Positions 6,794-14,100 of a stretch of DNA of 16,666 bases are shown here, piece by piece. The position numbers and the translations under genes were made by a program. The stretch spans positions 6,609 through 23,274 of the forward strand of contig CAYMWF010000068.1 in the NCBI GenBank assembly GCA_964394085.1, written 5' to 3'. This stretch comes from CAYMWF01 sp964394085 [NCBI: uncultured Gemmatimonadota bacterium]. Its GTDB lineage: Bacteria > GCA-2686955 > CAYMWF01. Within the stretch, counting starts at the first letter, position 1; the number at the start of each line of letters is the position of its first letter. The notes under the pieces are model-generated. The model saw only the letters and a list, made by a program, of their open reading frames with translations. It searched no databases and was not told the DNA's origin.

Positions 6794-8668
6794 TCACCTC
6801 TCGATTTGAAAACGATCCAGGGTTTTTTCGGTGGGAACGCCGTTTTCGTCCCATCCGCGGATTTCATAGTATTTCCCGATCATTTTCGATATGGGAACGC
6901 CTCCGTTCACCCCCTGGTGGATCGACTCGTTCAGCATCCTAGCGGGCAGGTTGTCGTCCGCCGCGGTAAATCCCTCGCGCAGATTAAACAACCTTTCGAG
7001 ATTGAATATCCGCTCTCCGCACTCGTCGAGCCGCCCCATGCTCCAGTTGTCCCCGGTTATAAGGCTTAAAAACCTCTCGTACCACATGAGCTTGAGAGGC
7101 GACTTGTTTTTCAGGCTGAAACGGATGAAAGGTCCGGAGTTGAGAAGCACGCCGCGGATGATCTTTGCTGTAAGCCCGTGAGGATTCATGTTGTAGACCA
7201 GCGGCGGGAGCACTGCGTAACTCGAGAAAGCGCACACGGTCAGGGAGTTGAGCGCGGCGAATAGATTCTGCTGCATGACGGTGAGCTCGGGCTTCGATTT
7301 GATCGAATGCGGGTTGATTCCGATCGGTCCGGTGGCCTCGAAAAACATCATCGTTCCGTTCACGTGGCATCCGCCCCTGCCGGTGGTGCAGTATTCGAGG
7401 CCCTGTCCCCAGCATCCGCGCGGATCATACGCGGGCAGCTCCAGCCCCTTTACGTGAATGGCGAAATCCCCGCCCCCGAATTTCTCCGACATCCTCCTTA
7501 CGCCCTCGGCCATGTCGTCGCCGAGATCGCGCCTGTGCGCAATATCTTCGAGAGCCTTTGCTAGATTACCGGTCTTGCCGAAGGCCAGGTCCGATTTCAA
7601 AAGCCCTTTCTCGGTAAGTTCCATGGCGAACCCGAGCACGCCGCCCGCCGATATCGTATCCATCCCCAGATCATCGCACAGGTAGTTCAGTTCGATGATA
7701 AGACCCATGTCCGGATTGAGGAGATTCGAGCCCAGTTCGCCGATGGTTTCGTACTCGGGACCTTTCACGAGAACGCCGTTGCGTTTCACCACCCGGCCGC
7801 ACTTGATGGGGCAGCCGAAACAGCCGCCGTTTTTTTCGAGCAGGTTGTCGGCAAGCCACTCGCCGCTTATCTTGTCGGCATCGTCGAAGGTCCCGGTCTG
7901 AAAATTCCTGGTGGGGAGGATACCCCTGGCATTGGTGGTTCTGACGAGCTTGGCGGTGCCGAAGCGGGGCAGGATATCCCCGGTCATCGGGTGGGAGCGG
8001 AGAAGGCTGTTCGATTTTTTCCTGTATTCCTTGAACTGTTCTTCTTTCGCCGCAGCGATTTCGGACTTTCCCCGGGCCACCACCGCCTTCAGGTTTTTCG
8101 AGCCCATAACGGCGCCCATCCCGGTTCTGCCGGCAACCCGTTCATCGCTCGCGACTGCAGCAAACCTGACGAGGTTCTCCCCCGCCGGGCCGATGACCGC
8201 CTTCCCGGCCTTCCTGGGCAGCAGGCTTTCTGTTTCGTACGTGCCTTTTCCCCATAGGTGACCGGCATCCTTGATCGAGCCTTCGCCGGATTCGATATCG
8301 AGATAGACCGGTTTCCGGGCTTTTCCCCTGATCAGGACGGCATCGAAACCGGCCTGTTTCATCTTCATACCGAAACTGCCGCCGCAGGATGAATTTCCGA
8401 TGCCCCCGGTAAGAGGCGAAGCGGCGCTTACATTGAAACGGACGGAGTTCAACGCGAGGGTTCCGGTAACGGGACCGGCGGCGAAAACGATCACGTTCTC
8501 CGGGGCCAGCGGATCCGTTCCCGCCGGCACCTCGTCATAGACGATCCGGGTGCCGAGCCCTTTCCCCCCGATATATTTGGATGCGGTATCCGCGTCGAGA
8601 GGAACCGTTTTTACGGTTTCGGCAGTTAGGTCGACATCGAGAATCCGGCCCATGTATCCGTTCCACAT
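6794..8668 (-). CDS. Aldehyde ferredoxin oxidoreductase family (W/Mo-bis-pterin, 4Fe-4S)
   Basis: This 624-residue cytoplasmic enzyme is close to the usual 600-620 of the family. Known members oxidise aldehydes to carboxylic acids, or run the reverse, with ferredoxin, using a tungsten bis-pyranopterin and one [4Fe-4S] cluster. The sequence shows the N-terminal YIGGKGLGTRIVYDEVP region (32-48), GPVTGT (65-70), RTGMGAVMGSKNLKAVVA (181-198), the cluster motif CFGCPIKC (C283, C286, C290) and fourth ligand C479, GPEYETIGELGSN (303-315), a DxxGMD pterin motif (332-337) and YDPRG (414-418). The second pterin motif (474-479) reads NSLTVC instead of the usual D-x-x-G-L/V-C. It lies 39 bases after hslU and 50 before the MoaD-like gene, so it is probably co-transcribed with both. 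The ribosome site (GCGGGTGA region) is weak. Its substrate and exact subfamily cannot be told. Confidence 0.93.
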   Translation of the reverse strand: MWNGYMGRILDVDLTAETVKTVPLDADTASKYIGGKGLGTRIVYDEVPAGTDPLAPENVIVFAAGPVTGTLALNSVRFNVSAASPLTGGIGNSSCGGSFGMKMKQAGFDAVLIRGKARKPVYLDIESGEGSIKDAGHLWGKGTYETESLLPRKAGKAVIGPAGENLVRFAAVASDERVAGRTGMGAVMGSKNLKAVVARGKSEIAAAKEEQFKEYRKKSNSLLRSHPMTGDILPRFGTAKLVRTTNARGILPTRNFQTGTFDDADKISGEWLADNLLEKNGGCFGCPIKCGRVVKRNGVLVKGPEYETIGELGSNLLNPDMGLIIELNYLCDDLGMDTISAGGVLGFAMELTEKGLLKSDLAFGKTGNLAKALEDIAHRRDLGDDMAEGVRRMSEKFGGGDFAIHVKGLELPAYDPRGCWGQGLEYCTTGRGGCHVNGTMMFFEATGPIGINPHSIKSKPELTVMQQNLFAALNSLTVCAFSSYAVLPPLVYNMNPHGLTAKIIRGVLLNSGPFIRFSLKNKSPLKLMWYERFLSLITGDNWSMGRLDECGERIFNLERLFNLREGFTAADDNLPARMLNESIHQGVNGGVPISKMIGKYYEIRGWDENGVPTEKTLDRFQIER

Positions 8669-8707
8669 GATTCACCCGCTTTTTCTGGGCCTGAGATCCG
8701 GCCCGGT

Positions 8708-10279
8708 TCAGAGGATATAACGACTCAGATCTTCATCCTGCATGATTGAGCTGAGTTCGCGTCGCACATAATCCGCATCGATGGCGATTTCCTGGCCCGG
8801 CATGTCCGGCGCGTGATACGAAACCTGATCCAGCAGTTTTTCCATTACTGCATGGAGTCGCCGGGCGCCGATATTGATCGTCCTCTTGTTCATTTCGACG
8901 GCGATGCTGCTGATTTCCTCGACCGCATCACCGTTGAACGAAATACTGACCTGCTCCGTTTCGAGCAGCGCGGTGTACTGGATGATCAGGGAGTTTTCCG
9001 TCTCGGTCAGAATCCGCACGAAGTCATCTTTTCCGAGGTTCGACAATTCTACCCGGATGGGGAAGCGTCCCTGGATTTCAGGGATCAGGTCGGATACGCT
9101 GGCCACGTGAAAGGCCCCTGCCGCGATAAACAGGATATGTTCGGTTTTGACGATTCCGAACTTGGTGTTGACGGTAGAGCCCTCTATAATGGGAAGAAGA
9201 TCCCTTTGCACTCCCTCTCGCGAGACATCAGGACCCTTCCCTCCGCTTTCTCTGCCCGCAATCTTATCCAGCTCATCGAGGAAAACGATTCCTTCCTGCT
9301 CCACGAGCCGTATCGCGTTCGAAACCACCGTTTCCATGTCGATCAGGCGACTCGCTTCCTCCTCCCGGAGAATTTCCAGGGCTTCCGGCACCGTGACTTT
9401 CCGTTTTTTCTTTTTCCTGCCGAAGGGTGTCGACCCAAGCATGTCCTGAATGTTGAGGATCATTTCATCAATACCCTCGCCCGAAGCCACCTGCATCACC
9501 GGCATGGTGCCCGCCCTGGCGTCGATTTCCACGAATCTTCGGTCGAGTTTGCCTTTCTTCAGGAGCTTTCGGAGCTTTTCCCTCGAGGCCGCATGGGAGG
9601 TGTGCTGATCTTTCGCAACGGTGGTTTCTTCCGGCTCTATTCCCCCGAGTTTGTCTACGGCTTCTATCAGAATATCGGTGGCGTTCCGGCCGGCTTCGTC
9701 TCCGGTATCGTTTTCAGTTTTCCCGGGAGATTCATCTTTATCCGCCGCCGCCGCCGCCGGAGCGCCCGGTTCAATCAGTTTCGCGGCCGCCCCCAGGATA
9801 TCCGCCGGGTGTTGCTGGGTCTGCTTCCCGGGCGGAGGGAGCAACAGGTCGAGAATCTGTTCCTCCGCGTGGGCTTTCGCCTTTTCCATCACCGATTTTT
9901 CTTCTTCTTTTTTTACCATGGAGACGGCCTGGTTGGTCAGCTCCCGGATAATCGATTCGACATTCCGGCCGACATAACCCACTTCGGTGAATTTCGAAGC
10001 CTCCACTTTGATGAAGGGCGCTTCCGCAAGTCTCGCCAGGCGCCTGGCGATTTCTGTTTTACCTACGCCCGTCGGGCCGATCATGATTATATTTTTCGGC
10101 AGTATTTCTTCCTGGAGATGGCTTGGAACCCGTCGCCGCCGCCACCTGTTTCTCAGCGCTATGGCTACGGCGCGTTTTGCTTCTTCCTGGCCGATTATAT
10201 ACCTGTCGAGCTCCCGCACTATATCTGCGGGAGTGAGTGATGTAGTCTCTGATATTTCGGGGCGGGTAAATGGATTCAT
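8708..10279 (-). CDS. hslU: HslU, ATPase/unfoldase of the HslUV protease
   Basis: HslU is the AAA+ hexamer that unfolds protein substrates and threads them into HslV in the cytoplasm. Visible motifs are Walker A GPTGVGKT (68-75), pore loop GYVG (101-104), Walker [10 protein letters not shown] (331-339), sensor 1 [10 protein letters not shown] (381-390), GRFPIRVEL (404-412) and sensor 2 GARRLH (471-476). The C-terminus DLSRYIL is the tail that docks into HslV and activates it. The length is 523 residues against 443 in E. coli. The excess lies in the I-domain: residues about 151-231 are a low-complexity insert rich in Ala, Pro, Asp, Glu and Lys, where E. coli has a short linker. A (CCG)6 triplet run at 9742-9759 encodes part of its alanine stretch. 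The gene starts 44 bases after hslV. The ATG at 10279 follows GGGAAAAAGCGC. Confidence 0.97.
   Translation of the reverse strand: MNPFTRPEISETTSLTPADIVRELDRYIIGQEEAKRAVAIALRNRWRRRRVPSHLQEEILPKNIIMIGPTGVGKTEIARRLARLAEAPFIKVEASKFTEVGYVGRNVESIIRELTNQAVSMVKKEEEKSVMEKAKAHAEEQILDLLLPPPGKQTQQHPADILGAAAKLIEPGAPAAAAADKDESPGKTENDTGDEAGRNATDILIEAVDKLGGIEPEETTVAKDQHTSHAASREKLRKLLKKGKLDRRFVEIDARAGTMPVMQVASGEGIDEMILNIQDMLGSTPFGRKKKKRKVTVPEALEILREEEASRLIDMETVVSNAIRLVEQEGIVFLDELDKIAGRESGGKGPDVSREGVQRDLLPIIEGSTVNTKFGIVKTEHILFIAAGAFHVASVSDLIPEIQGRFPIRVELSNLGKDDFVRILTETENSLIIQYTALLETEQVSISFNGDAVEEISSIAVEMNKRTINIGARRLHAVMEKLLDQVSYHAPDMPGQEIAIDADYVRRELSSIMQDEDLSRYIL
9587..9829 (-). other. Low-complexity insertion in the HslU I-domain
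   Basis: These bases encode HslU residues 151-231, between ILDLLLPPP and [15 protein letters not shown]. Both flanking motifs are recognisable in E. coli HslU, where they lie far closer together. The insert includes AAAAA (175-179), an acidic stretch and a helix-like segment ([19 protein letters not shown], about 200-218). The reading frame is intact. The I-domain forms the distal face of HslU that meets substrate, so an effect on substrate choice is possible but inferred. Confidence 0.75.
9742..9759. repeat. (CCG)6 trinucleotide run in hslU
   Basis: Six uninterrupted CCG triplets on the plus strand, coding for the alanine run of the HslU insertion on the minus strand. Gain or loss of units would keep the frame and change the length of the linker. 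Confidence 0.8.
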
Positions 10280-10323
10280 GCGCTTTTTCCCGTTAACGTG
10301 TAGTAATGAAAAGCAAGTCGCTC

Positions 10324-10872
10324 CTAGACCGATTTCAGCACAAGGTCGCTGTTGGTGTAGACACAGATGGACGATGCGATTTTCATTGCGGCGACGGCGA
10401 TTTCTTCGGCTGACAGCTTCGTGTTTTCCAGCAGGGCCGTGGCTGCCGCCCGTGCGGGGACCGCGCCCGAACCGATCGCCATCAGCGCGCCGTCGGCGAC
10501 CTGATCGGGTTCGATTACGTCGCCCGCCCCCGAGATGAGATAGATTTTCCCCTTGTCCGCCACCATCATCATGGCTTCGAGCCTGCGGAGAAATTTATCC
10601 GATCTCCATTCCCGAGCGACTTCCACCACCGCCCGGGTGATGTTCCCGTCGAGATCCTTGAGGCACGCTTCGAATTTTTCGAAAAGGGTAAACGCATCCG
10701 CCGTGGAACCGGCGAATCCCGCAAGCACGCGATCATCATAGAGTGTTCGAACCTTGCGTGCCGCTGATTTGATTACTGAATCTCCATGGGTCACCTGCCC
10801 ATCACCGGCGATTACCGTATCTGCGCCTCGTCTTACGCAGAGGATGGTGGTCGAGCGAATTTTCAGAGTCAT
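10324..10872 (-). CDS. hslV: HslV, peptidase subunit of the HslUV protease
   Basis: HslV is an N-terminal-nucleophile threonine protease of proteasome-beta fold that forms a double hexamer capped by HslU. It is 182 residues long. The mature protein should begin at Thr8 (TTILCVRR aligns with TTIVSVRR of E. coli), leaving a seven-residue propeptide MTLKIRS. Numbered from that Thr1, Asp17 (GDGQVT), Lys33 (RKV) and Gly45 (AGFAG) fall exactly where expected, and the GSG around residue 135 supplies the conserved Ser. All catalytic residues are present. A strong GGAGGG site lies eight bases before the ATG, with a good promoter upstream, so hslV is the first gene of the block hslV-hslU-AOR-MoaD-like. 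Confidence 0.97.
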   Translation of the reverse strand: MTLKIRSTTILCVRRGADTVIAGDGQVTHGDSVIKSAARKVRTLYDDRVLAGFAGSTADAFTLFEKFEACLKDLDGNITRAVVEVAREWRSDKFLRRLEAMMMVADKGKIYLISGAGDVIEPDQVADGALMAIGSGAVPARAAATALLENTKLSAEEIAVAAMKIASSICVYTNSDLVLKSV

Positions 10873-10880
10873 ACTTTAAA

Positions 10881-10886
10881 CCCTCC
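10881..10886 (-). promoter_or_regulatory. Shine-Dalgarno of hslV
   Basis: GGAGGG on the minus strand with an 8-base spacer to the ATG at 10872. It supports the chosen start, which leaves a seven-residue propeptide. Confidence 0.8.
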
Positions 10887-10911
10887 GCCGTTGAAAATCG
10901 GCTTTGGCAGC

Positions 10912-10941
10912 AGTATATGAATGACACTCCTGTACAGTCAA
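10912..10941 (-). promoter_or_regulatory. Sigma70-type promoter of the hslVU-AOR-MoaD operon
   Basis: On the minus strand TTGACT (10936-10941) and TATACT (10912-10917) are separated by 18 bases. Each hexamer matches the housekeeping consensus at five of six positions. Transcription would start near 10905, giving a leader of about 33 bases to hslV. No sigma32-type sequence (CTTGAAA...CCCCAT) is seen, although hslUV is heat-shock controlled in E. coli. Confidence 0.65.
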
Positions 10942-10972
10942 TCACGAATCTCCGCGGCATCAGGGCAGGGAG

Positions 10973-11001
10973 TGCATAATGCATTATCATTGAATTATGC
11001 A
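10973..11001. promoter_or_regulatory. Overlapping palindromes, candidate operator
   Basis: TGCATAAT (10973-10980) and ATTATGCA (10994-11001) form a perfect 8-bp inverted repeat around 13 bases. The left arm overlaps a perfect 12-bp palindrome ATAATGCATTAT (10976-10987). The element lies about 32 bases upstream of the hslV -35 box. A regulator-binding site is plausible, but no regulator is encoded in the window. Confidence 0.4.
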
Positions 11002-11049
11002 TCAACTTCGCTGACAGGGTTTCGCTCCACGGTTTTGACAACTATATGA

Positions 11050-11089
11050 GGCCGCTCCTAACTGCTGGTGATATAAGAAGTTAGCGGCC
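11050..11089. repeat. Imperfect inverted repeat, 11 bp with a 3-base bulge
   Basis: GGCCGC-TCC-TAACT (11050-11063) pairs with AGTTAGCGGCC (11079-11089), leaving the bulge TCC and a 15-base loop. No T tract follows on either strand, so it is not a standard intrinsic terminator. It lies about 100 bases upstream of the rightward gene and could be a leader-RNA structure or an operator. Confidence 0.5.
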
Positions 11090-11177
11090 CCGGGGCTCGT
11101 TCGCTCATATCCGGTTCGAAAGCAGATATCGGTACGGTTCTTGCGGTTAACCCCATATAGAGTCGACAACTCTGGCA

Positions 11178-11185
11178 AAGGAAAG
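11178..11185 (+). promoter_or_regulatory. Ribosome site of the giant beta-helix gene
   Basis: AAGGAAAG lies just before ATG 11191; AGGA is eight bases upstream. It supports the start that puts the signal peptide at the N-terminus. Confidence 0.65.
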
Positions 11186-11190
11186 TCATC

Positions 11191-14100
11191 ATGTCCTGGA
11201 AAATCGTTATTTTCATCGCGTTGCTCCTGTTCCTGGTTTCAGCCGAAACAACCGGCGACACGATCCGGGTGCCCCAGGATCAGTCCCTGATTCAAGATGC
11301 CGTCCAGCAGAGTGCTGACGGAGATACCGTCATGGTTTCAGACGGCAGCTATGAAGAATTGATCACCATAGCGGCAAAGAATATAGCGCTCCTCTCCGTC
11401 TCCGGCGCCGCCACCACGATAATAGACGGCGGCGGATACGGCCCCGTTCTGCTCATCGACGGATCATCATCGATCGTATCCGGGTTCACAATCACAGGCG
11501 GAGCTTCGGCATCGGACGCCGGGGGGATACGCATCCAGGGTGAAGGGGAAACTCCCAAGATAAGGGAATGTATCATCGACGGGAACACGGGTTCCTCATC
11601 CGGCGGCATCCTGATTAAACAGGATACCGCCCCGGTTATCGCCGAATGCGAGATCACCGGAAATACGTCTTCCGGAGACGGCGGCGGCGTCAGGATCATC
11701 CGGGCGGATGCCTTGATGGAACGAAACATCATAGCCTGGAACACGACAACGGGAGGGTCCGGAGGAGGGATAGCGATACTCCAGGACTGCGCCCCGCGGA
11801 TAATAAACAACACCGTATATGAAAATCATTCATCCAGCGGAAGAGGAGCGGTGTGCTGCAACACATCGCATCCTGAGATAATAAACAATATCATCGCTGA
11901 AAATACGGGAGGGGGCGGTGGAATCAGGTGTGAAAACGGCGGATTTCCACAACTCTCTTATAACGATGTATGGGGCAACGGCGATCTGGACTATTACGGC
12001 TGCGATGCCGGCTCCGGCTCCATTTCGGAGGATCCGCTCTTTGAGGGCGGAGCTCCCTTCAATTTCGGTCTTTCCACCGAATCGCCGTGTATCGACGCAG
12101 GAGATCCTTCCATCGATCCTCCGCCCCTGGGAGGCTACCGGATCGACATCGGCGCGATCGAAGCGCTCGGATTCGGCGGGGCGCTGATCAGGGTGCCGGC
12201 CGATTACACTTCAATCCAGGCCGCGATAGACGTTTCCGAAGACGGCGACACCGTCCTCGTCGCCGCCGGCAACTACCAGGAATGCCTCGACCTCAGAGGC
12301 CGCAGCATCGTCCTCATCAGCGAGGAAGGCGCCGCCGCCACCGTGGTAAACGCCAGGGACGAAGGCACCGTGCTTACGATCAAGAGGGGCGAGACTTCCT
12401 TCACCCTGGTCCAGGGCTTCACTTTCAAGAACGGGTATTCCGACACGGGCTGCGGGGGAGTCATTATCTATGGTTCCTCTCCGGTTCTGCGCGACAACGA
12501 AATCCTCTTCTGCTCGAGCACCTCCGGCGGGGGACTGAAGATCTCGGGGGGCGGCACTCCCCGTATCGTCGGCAACCTTTTTTCGCACAACACCGCTGCC
12601 GGCGACGGCGGCGGAGCCTTGATCAGCGGGTCGAACCCGGACTTGATCCGCAACCGGTTCTACCTGAATTCGGCGGACGGAGCCGGGGGGGGCGTCAAAT
12701 ACAGCGGTTCCGCTGCGGGTTCTTTTCTGAACAACAGCTTTCATTCGAATGAAAGTATCGCGGGAAGGGGATGCGTCACGGTCAACAATTCCTTCCCCGT
12801 CATCCGCAACAATATCATCGTCATGGGAACGGGCGGCGGCGGCGGTCTGCGAGTCGAGAACGGCGGGAATCCCGCGATTTCCTACAACTGCATCTGGGGA
12901 AATTCCGGAGGTGAATACGTCAATTGCGAGGCCGGTCCCGGTGACATTTCCAGGGATCCTTTCTTCAAGGGGGGCTCGCCGTACGATTTCCACCTCCAGT
13001 CGGAGCGCGGAAGATATGAAAACGGCGGGTGGGTCATGGATGTCAGGACGAGCCCCGCCATCGATGCAGGCGATCCGAATGATGATTTCGGATCGGAAGT
13101 CTACCCCAACGGCGGGCGGATAAACATGGGAGCCTACGGCGGCACGGAAGAAGCATCCATCTCCAAAGGCGATCGGTTGCGGGTGCCGAACGATTTCGAC
13201 ACCATTCAGGACGCGGTCGACTACGCCAGCGACGGCGACACCGTGATCGTGGACGGCGGTCAAGGTCCCTACCCGGAAGCGGTGACTATCGACGGCGTCG
13301 GCGTGACGATACGGGCTCTGGACATGACCGAGATGCCCGTAATCGACGCATCCGGCCTGGGACGCGCGATCACCGTTACCGGCGTGGCTGATACGGCCAG
13401 GCTGGAGGGTATAGAATTCGCAGGAGGGGACATGACCCGCGGAGGCGGCGCGTTTATCAACTACTCGAACGTCGAGATTGACAGCTGCCTGTTTACGGGC
13501 AACAGCGCGGTATACGGCGGCGGAATGTTTATTTCCGGCTCGTCCGCGGTCGGAATCTACAACACGCATATACTCGATAATGACGCTTCTCTGGAAGGAG
13601 GAGGTATCTACTGCGAACATTCTGAATTCCTCCTGCGGTTTTCCGTGGTTGCCTGGGATACCGCCGGCAGCGACGGCGGCGGGATTTACCTCTATGATTC
13701 GTCCCCGGCGATTTTCAGTTCGACCCTTGACCATAACCAGTGCGGCGAACTGGAAAACGGAGGAGGCATCACCTGCCGAAACGGTTCCGAGCCTGTAATA
13801 AACTCCTGCATCTTATCTTGTACGACCTATGGGTACGGTCTTTATGCGGATGAAACCAGTGCTCCGGTCGCCACTTTCAGCGATTTCTATCTGAACTTTC
13901 CCTCCGGGGACTACGGCGGGGCGGGTGAACCCGAATGTTCCTGGAACTGTATCCGTGATAATCCGCGCTATACTGAAGAGGATCCATACTATTACCTGAG
14001 ACTCTACTCCCCGTGCATCAACGCCGGCGATCCGGATCTCGATGTTCCCGAAGGAGGGGGTAACAGGATCGATATGGGTGCATACGAATTCCTCGCCAGC

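Larger units (their letters stand above)
10873..11190. other. Divergent intergenic region between hslV and the giant beta-helix gene
   Basis: These 318 bases hold no convincing gene. They contain, from left to right, the hslV ribosome site and promoter, a CACTCC/GGAGTG pair (10925-10930 and 10969-10974) flanking the -35 element, overlapping AT-rich palindromes (10973-11001), a TTGACA hexamer on the plus strand (11035-11040) without a matching -10, an imperfect GC-rich inverted repeat (11050-11089), and the ribosome site of the rightward gene. Confidence 0.6.

Noticed and set aside
8685-8706. Inverted repeat CTGGGCC/GGCCCGG between hslU and the AOR gene as a terminator
   Set aside because: On the minus strand the stem is followed by A's, not T's, and it lies within a 39-base gap of a likely operon. 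At most it is a weak attenuating structure.
8813-10240. 475-codon open frame on the plus strand opposite hslU
   Set aside because: It is antisense to a fully conserved hslU and its translation is rich in Arg, Phe and His with no recognisable domain. It arises from GC-rich codon usage on the other strand.
10921-10980. CIRCE heat-shock operator near hslV
   Set aside because: Partial matches to GAGTGC and CACTC occur, but the halves are 38 bases apart instead of 9, and neither matches the full 9-base arm.
10802-11041. 79-codon frame on the minus strand overlapping the hslV start
   Set aside because: It overlaps hslV in another frame, covers the promoter and palindromes, and has no ribosome site or recognisable sequence.
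11035-11063. TTGACA as the -35 box of a promoter for the rightward giant gene
   Set aside because: The hexamer is perfect, but 16-18 bases downstream there is only CTAACT or TAACTG, which are poor -10 boxes. It may be coincidence.
12211-13734. 507-codon open frame on the minus strand inside the giant beta-helix gene
   Set aside because: It mirrors the GC-rich repeat codons of modules 2 and 3. It has no signal, motif or ribosome site, and the plus-strand frame shows clear domain repeats.
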